This document shows positions 9,138-16,711 of a stretch of 57,893 bases of DNA, one piece after another; positions within the stretch are counted from its first letter, which is position 1; every line of letters begins with the position of its first letter. The stretch is from Ochrobactrum teleogrylli (GTDB taxonomy: Bacteria > Pseudomonadota > Alphaproteobacteria > Rhizobiales > Rhizobiaceae), in NCBI RefSeq assembly GCF_006376685.1, contig NZ_VEWL01000020.1, forward strand, positions 1 to 57,893, given 5' to 3'. The position numbers and the translations under genes were made by a program. The notes below the pieces were generated by a model. That model ran no database searches and was not told where the DNA came from. It was given only the letters and a program-made list of their open reading frames with translations.

Positions 9138-9965
9138 TTAAAGCCAGTTGTTCGGGTTGAAGTCCTGAAGTCCGGTAAGCACGTGATGGGCCCGGGCTGG
9201 TTCGGGTACGCGGTCGAAGGCTTGCCTATCCGAGATGCCGGTGGTGACTCCAACGGCATGCGCTCCCGCCTCCCGCGCCATCCGGATTTCCAAGCTTGGA
9301 TCGTCGCCGATGACGAGTGTTTCTTCCGGATGGACATCCAGAAAATTGCAGATTAGATGGAGCCCGAGTGTCGAAGGTTTTCCAAGAACGATTGGTCTGG
9401 CGTCAGTGACCTGCGAAATCATGGCGGCGATCGCCCCGGAAACACCGAGCATTCGTCCGTTGCCCGAGGCGAAGTAGGGTGCGTCGGAAACTGTGAAGAG
9501 TTCCGCGCCGTTCCAGACGGCCTCGCAGGCCGCTTCAAGTTCCGGTAATCCGAAGTCGCGCGTCCAACCAACGAGAACAGCATCCACCTTCGGCGTATTG
9601 CGGGTTGGCGTCAAAACGTCCAGCCCAGCTTCGCATAGTGGAACACGTGTGCCCTCCGCGCCGAGCACCATGATCCTGGTGTGACCGTTGTCGGTCAGGT
9701 ATTTCGCGGCAACGCTGGCCGGTGTTAGAACATGCCCGTTGTCGAAGGCGAGGCCAGCGGCCGTCAGAAGCGGATAATAATCGGCTGGGGGGAAAAACGT
9801 CCCATTCGTGTAGGCTGCGGTCTTCAAGCCCGCCGCGCGACAGGCGGCGATGGTCTCAACGGCTCCCGGCAACGCCGTATAGGTGTGGGTCGCCTTGTCC
9901 ATGACCGCCAGCGTGCCATCGATATCGAAGATAATAGCTCGTATCGCTTTTCGCGGGTTGTTCAT
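9138..9965 (-). CDS. HAD-superfamily hydrolase, subfamily IIA (NagD-like)
   Basis: Cytosolic phosphatase-like protein of 275 residues with all four HAD motifs: FDIDGTLAVMD with the nucleophile aspartate near residue 15, TNGT (motif II), VLGKPS (motif III lysine) and VIGDDPSLEIRMAREAGA (motif IV). The C2-type cap between motifs II and III fits subfamily IIA (NagD, phosphoglycolate and pyridoxal phosphatases). The start codon overlaps the carboxyltransferase stop by four bases (ATGA-type), so it belongs to the operon. Why a phosphatase is built into a carboxylase/ligase operon is not clear; it may remove a toxic phosphorylated side product or act on a pathway intermediate. Confidence 0.88.
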   Translation of the reverse strand: MNNPRKAIRAIIFDIDGTLAVMDKATHTYTALPGAVETIAACRAAGLKTAAYTNGTFFPPADYYPLLTAAGLAFDNGHVLTPASVAAKYLTDNGHTRIMVLGAEGTRVPLCEAGLDVLTPTRNTPKVDAVLVGWTRDFGLPELEAACEAVWNGAELFTVSDAPYFASGNGRMLGVSGAIAAMISQVTDARPIVLGKPSTLGLHLICNFLDVHPEETLVIGDDPSLEIRMAREAGAHAVGVTTGISDRQAFDRVPEPARAHHVLTGLQDFNPNNWL

Positions 9966-11434
9966 TGGGAAGCTCCGGATTTGCGCAGTTCGAGGTTGAA
10001 ACCGGGCTTGGTGACCCGAATTGAACTGATATCCGCGCGTAAACTCAAAGCCGTTACCAAGGATTTGGTTGGCGCATCGAAGGGCGCGTAGATGCGGTGC
10101 GCAGGGCCGGCAGCCAGCATCGCATCGACTTGCTCGGACGGCATCACCGCACGCAGCAGAAACTCCTCGTCGGATAGACCTTTTCCAAACCGCTTGCGCA
10201 ATTCGGACAGCGGAGACATGACTGGTTCGTCTTCGAGTTCCATGGCGCGTTTCGACGATTTGATCCTGTCTTCCACATCCGGGTCGAGCGGAACGGCTGG
10301 TGCGCCGAAACGACCGATGGCGTATCGGATCACCTCGTCCGGAATCGTCTGGTAGCGTTCGCCACTGATTACGTTCAGTAGTGCCTGTGTGCCGACGACC
10401 TGGCTGAAGGGTGTCACCATAATTGGATAGCCGAGTTCGGCGCGCACACGCGCACTTTCCTCCAAGACCTGAGGCAGAAGATGGAGGCGATTGGCTTCCA
10501 AAAGCTGCCGTTTCAGCGTTCCCAGCATGCCGCCTGGCATCTGATGGCGGAAATAGCTTCTATCGAATTCCTGCGGCGCGCCCGGTGGAAGCCCTTCCGC
10601 CGAGGCGAGAGCATTGAAATAGGTGTCGACTTCGGCCAATGCGGCGTCGTCGACATCGACGCTATGGCCCATGTCACGGAGATTACGCACGACGGTCGCC
10701 GCCGGCGGCTGGGAACTGCCATTGGCTGCTGCGAGCGCGGCTGTGTGCAGGCACGAGACACCGCAATCCGCCGCTTCAAGATAGGCAAATTGCGCCAGTC
10801 CGATCGTTGCATGCGAGTGGAACTCGAAGGGGAGCAAACCTGTTTCAGCGTTGAGAGCTGGAAACAGTGTCCTTGCCCTTTCTGGCGTGATCAGTCCGCC
10901 TGGGTCCTTGAGATAGAGCCTGTCGAATTTCCCTGATTGGGCGAGAACACGCACAGCGGCGGCGAAATGATTATCATCGTGGACGGGACTGAGGGTGAAG
11001 GTTATCGCCGCCACGATGGTTTCGCCTCCGGCCTTGCGAACCAGATCCGCCATCTCCAGCATGGCGGGGACATTGTTCATCGGATCCATTACGGCGAACC
11101 GACGAATGCCGTTATTGACAAGCAAACGAAAGGCCAGCGCCATCAATTCATGACTTGCCACCTCCCATGAAATGAAGCGCATGCCGGTGGTGAGGAAACT
11201 CAGCGGCGTGTTCGGCATGGCCTCGCGCATAAGCCGCAACCGCTCCCATGGGTTTTCCTTCTTATAGCGTACAGCCACTGCCATATGCGTCGATGTCGTG
11301 AAGTCCAACGCGGCGTAGCCCACGCGGTCGAGAACGGGAGCGATGCTGAGCATCTGCGCCGTATTGAGTCCCGTTGCGCCCCAAAGACTTTGATTGCCGT
11401 CTCGGAGCGTCGTGTCGATAAGGTCGACGGTCAT
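9962..11434 (-). CDS. biotin-dependent carboxyltransferase subunit, pyruvate-carboxylase/oxaloacetate-decarboxylase-alpha type
   Basis: HMGL-like TIM-barrel carboxyltransferase, 490 residues, without its own biotin domain. The metal and cofactor residues are present: Asp12 in LRDGNQS, Lys176 in LKDPGG (the carbamylated lysine position), and His206 and His208 in FHSHATIG. The segment NPWERLRLMREAMPNTPL aligns directly with pyruvate carboxylase. The next segment reads SFLTTG where pyruvate carboxylases and oxaloacetate decarboxylases read QMLLRG. Thus the arginine that binds the substrate carboxylate (Arg621 in the Rhizobium etli enzyme) is Thr83 here. The late MPGGQYTN-type motif is MPGGMLGT. 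The acceptor is therefore probably not pyruvate. ATGA overlaps join it to the genes on both sides. Confidence 0.88.
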   Translation of the reverse strand: MTVDLIDTTLRDGNQSLWGATGLNTAQMLSIAPVLDRVGYAALDFTTSTHMAVAVRYKKENPWERLRLMREAMPNTPLSFLTTGMRFISWEVASHELMALAFRLLVNNGIRRFAVMDPMNNVPAMLEMADLVRKAGGETIVAAITFTLSPVHDDNHFAAAVRVLAQSGKFDRLYLKDPGGLITPERARTLFPALNAETGLLPFEFHSHATIGLAQFAYLEAADCGVSCLHTAALAAANGSSQPPAATVVRNLRDMGHSVDVDDAALAEVDTYFNALASAEGLPPGAPQEFDRSYFRHQMPGGMLGTLKRQLLEANRLHLLPQVLEESARVRAELGYPIMVTPFSQVVGTQALLNVISGERYQTIPDEVIRYAIGRFGAPAVPLDPDVEDRIKSSKRAMELEDEPVMSPLSELRKRFGKGLSDEEFLLRAVMPSEQVDAMLAAGPAHRIYAPFDAPTKSLVTALSLRADISSIRVTKPGFNLELRKSGASQ

Positions 11435-12801
11435 GGGGTTTCCTCCACAGGGTTCAGGACTTTTGGCAATAACCTGGCGAGGTAATTCGTATCGACACCC
11501 CCCTCACGAAACGAGGCGTCTGACAGGATGGCTTGGTGCAAAGCCGCATTGGTCGCAATCCCTTCCAGGGTGCTGATCCTGAGCGCTTGCAGCATGGTGT
11601 CGATGGCCTGCTCACGCGACTTGCCCCAGGCAATGAGCTTGCACACCATCGAATCGTAGAAAGGCGAGATCATCGCGCCAGCCTGCATATGTGTGTCCAC
11701 ACGCAGTCCCGGTAGTGAAGGAAACCATACCTGTGTCACGCGGCCTGGCGCTGGACGGAAATCCGCCTGAATATCCTCGGCGTTGAGACGACATTCGAGG
11801 GCGTGGCCGTCCAGTATGATATCGTCCTGGGCTAGTGGCAGGGGAGTTCCTTCAGCAATTTTAATCTGGAGGGCGACGAGGTCGAGACCCGATATCGCTT
11901 CCGTAACGGGATGTTCGACCTGGATACGCGCATTCATTTCAAGAAAATAGAAAGCTTCACGTTCCACATCGACAAGGAATTCGACGGTGCCAAGCGAGCG
12001 GTATTGAATATGGCGGGCGAAAGCCAGCGCCGCTTCGTGCAAACCGCGCCGCAATGTCTGCGATAGTCTGGGCGCTGGCGCTTCCTCGACGAGTTTTTGA
12101 TAACGCCGCTGGACCGAGCAATCCCTTTCACCGACATGCAAGACGGTGTCGCCGTCTGACAAGATTTGCACCTCGACATGTCGACCCACGCTGACGAAGC
12201 GTTCAAGATAGACACGCCCGTCGCCAAAGGCGGCGGTCGCCTCAGCGATCGCCAGATCAAGGGTGGGGCCGAGCTGCTCGACATGGTCCACACGTTTCAT
12301 TCCGCGCCCACCCCCGCCAGCAACCGCCTTCACCAGCAAAGGAAAGCCGATAGTTTCTGCGATTGTTGCAGCTTCATCGAGGGACGCGACCGATCCACCG
12401 GGCACCAGAGGCACTCCCGCCGCTTCTGCGTGGTGTCGGGCGATCAACTTGTCGCCTACCGCTTCCAACTGCTCCGGAGACGGGCCAATAAAAATCAGTC
12501 CATGCTCGCGACACGCGTCCGCCAAGGCCCTGTTTTCCGACAGAAAACCATAGCCGGGATGGATGGCGTCGCAGTTGGCGGCGAGAGCCGTGTGAATGAT
12601 CGTATCGATCTTCAGGTAACTTTCAGTCGCGCGCGACGGCCCTATGCAGACGCTTTGGGTCGCGAGTTTCGCCCCCAGCGTGTCGCGGTCTGCTTCGGAG
12701 ACCGCAAGCACTGTTTCGATCCCGAGCGAACGGCAAGACCGTATCACCCGCACCGCTATTTCTCCGCGGTTCGCTATAAGTATTCGCTTGATTTGCGCCA
12801 T
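11431..12801 (-). CDS. biotin carboxylase subunit (AccC-like)
   Basis: ATP-grasp biotin carboxylase of 456 residues, which carboxylates the biotin on the carrier protein using ATP and bicarbonate. It starts [18 protein letters not shown]. The ATP loop [10 protein letters not shown] lies near residue 165, followed by [19 protein letters not shown] and the catalytic [11 protein letters not shown] near residue 290. Its length matches AccC (about 450) with no fused domains. It overlaps the carboxyltransferase start by four bases and follows the carrier-protein stop by two bases, so the three subunits are made together. It may be a dedicated subunit of this complex, separate from the housekeeping acetyl-CoA carboxylase, which I infer from the operon. 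Confidence 0.93.
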   Translation of the reverse strand: MAQIKRILIANRGEIAVRVIRSCRSLGIETVLAVSEADRDTLGAKLATQSVCIGPSRATESYLKIDTIIHTALAANCDAIHPGYGFLSENRALADACREHGLIFIGPSPEQLEAVGDKLIARHHAEAAGVPLVPGGSVASLDEAATIAETIGFPLLVKAVAGGGGRGMKRVDHVEQLGPTLDLAIAEATAAFGDGRVYLERFVSVGRHVEVQILSDGDTVLHVGERDCSVQRRYQKLVEEAPAPRLSQTLRRGLHEAALAFARHIQYRSLGTVEFLVDVEREAFYFLEMNARIQVEHPVTEAISGLDLVALQIKIAEGTPLPLAQDDIILDGHALECRLNAEDIQADFRPAPGRVTQVWFPSLPGLRVDTHMQAGAMISPFYDSMVCKLIAWGKSREQAIDTMLQALRISTLEGIATNAALHQAILSDASFREGGVDTNYLARLLPKVLNPVEETP

Positions 12802-12803
12802 GT

Positions 12804-13259
12804 TCAGACCGGCTTTATCCGGATGAGCACCTGTCCGTACTCAACAAGCTTGCCATCGGAAGCGACAATCTCGACAACCTCACCGGCGACATCGGCTGTT
12901 ACGGAATTCATAAGTTTCATCACTTCGATGATGCCTATCGCCGCGTTCTGGTCGATAACATCCCCGACCTTGATGAAGGGCTCGGAGCCAGGCTTTGGAG
13001 CATGATAGAACGTGCCAAGCAGCGGAGCCGCCACATCGATGAGGCCATCTGCCACGAGAGTTGGCTTTTCCGGCGCAGCACCAGAGACAACTGGCGGCCT
13101 CACATGCGGTTTCGTATCGGCTGGCGTGGGTGATAGCGTTTCGACCAGACCGCGCCGCATTTCGAGTTTCAGATCTCCAATCTCCAGCTTCAGTTCATCG
13201 AACTGAGAGCTTTCAACCAGACGCATAATGTCTTGTACATCATCACGAGTTAGAGACAT
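12804..13259 (-). CDS. biotin carboxyl carrier protein (AccB-like)
   Basis: Small acyl-free carrier, 151 residues, that bears biotin and moves the carboxyl group between the carboxylase and the carboxyltransferase. The biotin lysine is Lys115 in IEVMKLMN, a variant of the common EAMKM motif that is typical of AccB proteins. A Pro/Thr/Ala-rich linker (about residues 42-68) joins an N-terminal region to the biotinyl domain. The ATG at 13259 has AGAGGG nine bases upstream. A GTG extension to 13280 would run through that ribosome site, so it is rejected. It is the first gene of the minus-strand operon. Confidence 0.92.
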   Translation of the reverse strand: MSLTRDDVQDIMRLVESSQFDELKLEIGDLKLEMRRGLVETLSPTPADTKPHVRPPVVSGAAPEKPTLVADGLIDVAAPLLGTFYHAPKPGSEPFIKVGDVIDQNAAIGIIEVMKLMNSVTADVAGEVVEIVASDGKLVEYGQVLIRIKPV

Positions 13260-13432
13260 GAGTTTACGCCCTCTGCTCACTCGGACAATATTGGGCGCAG
13301 TTCCTCGTTTGCGCGGCTATCCGGCGCCTGCATTTCATGGTTTTCCTCCCTGAATGGGCGGCGCGCAGGCTGACCAGAAACCATTCCTCAGGGTTTCGAG
13401 GCCGTGCTCGCCTCATGCTTTGGTAGGTTCTA

Positions 13433-13461
13433 TGGCTACGGCCCGGCCCGTAAAGTGTCAA
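13433..13461 (-). promoter_or_regulatory. candidate promoter with palindromic operator before the biotin-carboxylase operon
   Basis: On the minus strand TTGACA (13461-13456) is followed after 17 bases by TAGCCA, a weak -10. Between the two boxes lies the near-perfect palindrome TACGGCCCGGCCCGTA at 13437-13452. A repressor or activator bound there would control the operon, and the IclR gene next door is the obvious candidate. The -10 is poor, so the promoter call is tentative. Confidence 0.33.
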
Positions 13462-14307
13462 TCAGTCACGGCGCATAGTTTCACCAGGTGAAACATCAAA
13501 GGAGCGTTTGAGCGCTTGGGCAATCTCATTGGCCGCGTCTGTCAGGCGCTCTGCGTATCGCTCTGCGGCCACGTTGCGCGGGAGAACCTTCTTCGCCCAT
13601 GTGAGGTTGATAGCGCCCGGCACATGTCGTTCAACTTGGATCGCAACTGCGATGGAATCGCGGCCATCGTCGGAGTTGAGGCGGCCCTCATCGAAATGGC
13701 CGCCGAAATCGGGATCGCGCAATCCATAACCGCGCTGCCGGGTCTCTTCGATCATTCGCGTCACCAAAGCCGCATCTTGAGCGATGTGATCGCCCCTGCG
13801 ACCGGAGCGGCGCAACATGTCGAGGATCGCTTCCCGTCTGGCGTCTTCACAATAGGCCAGGAAGGCGCGTCCTGTGGCGGAGCGCAGAAAATTGATTTCG
13901 AAGCCGACTGGTCCAAGTGGAATATGATGGAAGTAACTGCGTGGCGCATTGGTCTCTAACACCTCCATATGTGTCAACCGCGGAACCGCCAGTACGGAGG
14001 GCCAACGCACCTCATCGGACAACGCTTCGAGTATGGGGGAGGAGATTTCGATCAGTTGCATCTCGCGACTGACCTGTCCCGCGCGTTCGCTAAGCGAGTA
14101 GCTGGCAAGATAGGACCCATCCGCAATGCGCTGCCAGATTACTCCCTGCTCCATCAAGGTTTTCAATATTCTGAGCAGGGACGCCTTCGGAAGACGGGAC
14201 ATGCGGTGGAGATCATTCAAGCTCACCGCGCCGGCCGCCTGCACAAGCTGCATGACGTCCAGGCCGCGGGCGAGGGCTCTTATCGATTTGACCTGTGGTG
14301 TCTTCAA
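13462..14307 (-). CDS. IclR-family transcriptional regulator
   Basis: DNA-binding regulator of 281 residues. The N-terminal winged helix-turn-helix (about residues 5-65) contains VSLNDLHRMSRLPKASLLRILKTLMEQGVI. The C-terminal IclR ligand-binding domain shows the HHIPLGPVGFEINFLRSATGRAFLAY stretch typical of the family. Members sense small carboxylates or aromatic acids and control adjacent catabolic operons. The gene lies about 200 bases upstream of the biotin-carrier gene and in the same orientation, so control of the carboxylase operon is likely. Its effector is unknown. Confidence 0.9.
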   Translation of the reverse strand: MKTPQVKSIRALARGLDVMQLVQAAGAVSLNDLHRMSRLPKASLLRILKTLMEQGVIWQRIADGSYLASYSLSERAGQVSREMQLIEISSPILEALSDEVRWPSVLAVPRLTHMEVLETNAPRSYFHHIPLGPVGFEINFLRSATGRAFLAYCEDARREAILDMLRRSGRRGDHIAQDAALVTRMIEETRQRGYGLRDPDFGGHFDEGRLNSDDGRDSIAVAIQVERHVPGAINLTWAKKVLPRNVAAERYAERLTDAANEIAQALKRSFDVSPGETMRRD

Positions 14308-14329
14308 AGAACCATCCGTATTTATGGAA

Positions 14330-14980
14330 TCAATCAGCGATCTTAGGACCGACTGCGTAAGTCGCCGTATAGCTTTTCATCGCCCGTTTCACTTCATCGA
14401 TAAAAGCGGGCCGCGCTTCTTCTTCCTGTTCGAAAACATAGCGCAACAAGCGATCTCCAAGATAGGAAAGGAACGTTGCGCCAATGGGGCTGAACTTGAT
14501 ATCGCCGTGGGCGGAGCGCTCAATCAGCTCGACGATGCCCTTGTGGATATGTTCATTGATATCCCTGCCGGCCAGTTTTGCGACCTGTGTCAGTCGGTTG
14601 TTCAACCATAATTCCCGCACAGTAGGCTGGCCATAAAATTCTGCGAACCGATCATTGATCGCGTCAATCGCCGACTCCCATGTCGGAAAATCATCCGCCA
14701 GCAACTCGTCGATCAGGGCTCTTGCCTGTTCAAAATAGAGGATGCTCAGCGCTTCCAGCACGGCCTCGCCATTCTCGAAGTAATTATAAAATACGCCCGC
14801 CGTCACGCCCGACGCTTCGACGATGGGCCAAGGCGCCTGCACAAGCGCGTCATAGCCCAATTCCGGAAGAAGGCGATCAGCCTCTTCGAGAATGCGTTTC
14901 ACCTTCGCCTTGCTGCGTTGCTGCGTGGGGGAGCGCCTCAACGCACTGCCAATGTCGATGTCCGAAATAGTTTTGATCAT
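14330..14980 (-). CDS. TetR-family transcriptional regulator
   Basis: One-component repressor of about 216 residues counted from MIKTISD at 14980; the frame stays open to 15058 but the extension is not protein-like. The N-terminal helix-turn-helix contains SGVTAGVFYNYFENGEAVLEAL, preceded by the QRSKAKVKRILEEADRLL helix. The C-terminal ligand domain is all-helical and family-variable. It lies 22 bases upstream of the IclR gene on the same strand and is divergent from the acetoacetate-decarboxylase-like gene. A perfect inverted repeat sits in the gap (15060-15086), so autorepression and repression of the rightward operon are likely. Confidence 0.87.
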   Translation of the reverse strand: MIKTISDIDIGSALRRSPTQQRSKAKVKRILEEADRLLPELGYDALVQAPWPIVEASGVTAGVFYNYFENGEAVLEALSILYFEQARALIDELLADDFPTWESAIDAINDRFAEFYGQPTVRELWLNNRLTQVAKLAGRDINEHIHKGIVELIERSAHGDIKFSPIGATFLSYLGDRLLRYVFEQEEEARPAFIDEVKRAMKSYTATYAVGPKIAD

Positions 14981-15059
14981 ATTCTTTGACGTTTGCCCGA
15001 TGGGAATGGATTGCCATATTTCCGGGCTCTTGACGACCCGCAAAATTGAAGCTATCACA

Positions 15060-15086
15060 AAACTAGAATAGATTCCATTCTAGTTT
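15060..15086. promoter_or_regulatory. 27-bp inverted-repeat operator, probably for the adjacent TetR protein
   Basis: Perfect 10-bp arms AAACTAGAAT (15060-15069) and ATTCTAGTTT (15077-15086) are separated by seven bases. The repeat ends eight bases before the start codon of the decarboxylase-like gene and lies 80 bases upstream of the TetR start. Its size and position are those expected of a TetR operator. Confidence 0.7.
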
Positions 15087-15094
15087 GGAGCTTT

Positions 15095-15835
15095 ATGATG
15101 ACGATCCCTTCAATATCCATTCCTATGTGGACGCCACTTTACAACCCGCCGCCGCATCGCTTCCATGATTGCAAGCGCATCATGCTTCTCTGTGCGGCGG
15201 AACCGGGCAGAGTTCAGAAACTGTTGCCAGCGCCCTTGGAAAGCACAGGGGATTTCGTTTTCATCAGCTGGCTGAAAATCGGAGAAGTTGAAGGCTATCT
15301 GGGTTCGTGCAATATCGCTATCAACTTCCCATGCCGATATGGCGAGGCAATCGGGAAGACATGCGCGCTTGAATATATTGATGTGGATATGGGACTAGCT
15401 GCTGGACGTGAAATGTGGCCGTGGCCCAAAAAGGGTGGCGATTTTGTCTGGAACGAAACAGACAAGGGCATTCATCTGGAATGTTCACGCCGCGGTGACT
15501 TGCTCTTCACTTCGGACGTGACGTTCCGGCAGGAGCAGCTTTCGGAAAACTGGCCTGAAAAGTATGGCGCTCCTGATATTGGTGCGAACAATCTTCAGGT
15601 TCGTCATATCGGCAATTCTCATGCCGAGAAGCCACACACAGCCGAAGTTTTGCAGGTGAGCTATCCCAATTCGCTTCTCCATTCGAGTGTAGCGGTTGAC
15701 GCCACATTGGATATCACCAGCGGTCCGCGCGATTCCATGTCCGAGCTGGGTCCGCTGCGCGTTGTCGCCGCACGATACGACCATCAGGAGTTCGACTTCG
15801 ATCTTGGTCGCGTCATCGGCAGCCACGCGCTCTGA
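15095..15835 (+). CDS. acetoacetate-decarboxylase-family protein
   Basis: Cytosolic protein of 246 residues of the acetoacetate decarboxylase (ADC) fold. The active-site segment GREMWPWPKK, with Lys112 and Lys113, corresponds to the ADC stretch whose first lysine forms the Schiff base with the keto acid. True ADC releases acetone and CO2 from acetoacetate, but many family members act on other keto substrates or catalyse aldol-type reactions. It is the first gene of a four-gene plus-strand operon with an amino-acid-type ABC importer that starts 23 bases later, under the palindrome at 15060. The link to a transporter suggests that it processes the imported compound. Its true substrate is uncertain. 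Confidence 0.82.
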   Translation: MMTIPSISIPMWTPLYNPPPHRFHDCKRIMLLCAAEPGRVQKLLPAPLESTGDFVFISWLKIGEVEGYLGSCNIAINFPCRYGEAIGKTCALEYIDVDMGLAAGREMWPWPKKGGDFVWNETDKGIHLECSRRGDLLFTSDVTFRQEQLSENWPEKYGAPDIGANNLQVRHIGNSHAEKPHTAEVLQVSYPNSLLHSSVAVDATLDITSGPRDSMSELGPLRVVAARYDHQEFDFDLGRVIGSHAL

Positions 15836-15858
15836 CAAGAACAAAAAGGGGAACTTGA

Positions 15859-16707
15859 ATGAAAAAATATCTTCTTTTCAATACGATAATGGCGGCAGCC
15901 GTCTTGTCCGTGACGTCAATCGCAGCCGCCGCCAGCGGCTACGGCGATTGCAAGGTCACGGGTGAATTTGGGAGATACAAGCTGACGCCCGCTGTTGCTG
16001 ACACGTTTACGGTGCAGGTTACCTTGCCTGCACCTGGTGATTACAACGGTGACACCGCTCAGGATATCAAAAGCGGTTACTCTTATTGTCTTGCGGCCGA
16101 GATTGCACATCGTGGAGGCCTTCCAGGCGTGACGGTGAAAAACGTATCGTTTGATGCGCTGATTACCGGACGGACAAAGAATTACGATGTCGCAATCATG
16201 CAGCTTTTCAAAACGCCTGCTCGTGAGGCCGTTGCTGATTTCAGCAAACCCTATCTGCGCGTCAACACGGGTGTTCTGGTGCGCGCCAAGAATGACATCA
16301 CGCCTGAAACGATCAAGGATGCCAAAATTGGCATCCTGATTGGCTCTATTCAGGAGAAGTTCGTTTCGGACGTTTTGAAACCCAAAGAAGCCGCAGCACA
16401 ATTCCAGAGCATCAATGATATGGTCACCGCCTTGAGGGCTCGCCAGATCGATGTTGTGCTTCTGGACACAACGCTATCGATGATCGCGGCGAAGCAGACG
16501 GATAATAAACTGAAGGTCGTCGGTCAGTATGATGTGGGCGGTGACGCCTCAATACTTCTTCCTAAAGGCTCTTCAAACACCGCAATTGTCAACTCAATCG
16601 TTGCCGATCTGCGCGCCGAGGGACGGCTAGATAGCTTGCTTGAAGAGCAGTTTGCGCCATTCATGGGTGGTAATCCCAATGATCTGCCGCTCTGGAAAGC
16701 GCAGTAA
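15859..16707 (+). CDS. polar amino acid-type ABC transporter substrate-binding protein
   Basis: Periplasmic solute-binding protein, family 3 type, 282 residues. It has a signal peptide (MKKYLLFNTIMAAAVLSVTSIAAAA) and a mature domain with the typical LITGRTKNYDVAIMQLFKTPAREAVADFSKPYL stretch, in which the family usually has a tREreldFSxPY motif. The ribosome site AAGGGGAA lies just ahead. It is followed four bases later by the permease gene. A polar amino acid or an amino-acid-like acid is the expected ligand, but residues that would define it are not recognisable. Confidence 0.88.
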   Translation: MKKYLLFNTIMAAAVLSVTSIAAAASGYGDCKVTGEFGRYKLTPAVADTFTVQVTLPAPGDYNGDTAQDIKSGYSYCLAAEIAHRGGLPGVTVKNVSFDALITGRTKNYDVAIMQLFKTPAREAVADFSKPYLRVNTGVLVRAKNDITPETIKDAKIGILIGSIQEKFVSDVLKPKEAAAQFQSINDMVTALRARQIDVVLLDTTLSMIAAKQTDNKLKVVGQYDVGGDASILLPKGSSNTAIVNSIVADLRAEGRLDSLLEEQFAPFMGGNPNDLPLWKAQ

Positions 16708-16711
16708 AATC

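Noticed and set aside
12166..13005. Plus-strand open frame of 279 codons across the biotin carboxylase and carrier genes
   Set aside because: It spans two well-defined opposite-strand genes and their junction, so it is a shadow of GC-rich coding sequence.
13264..13461. Short minus-strand open frame between the biotin carrier and IclR genes
   Set aside because: It has no ribosome site, an arginine-rich unprotein-like sequence, and overlaps the probable promoter.
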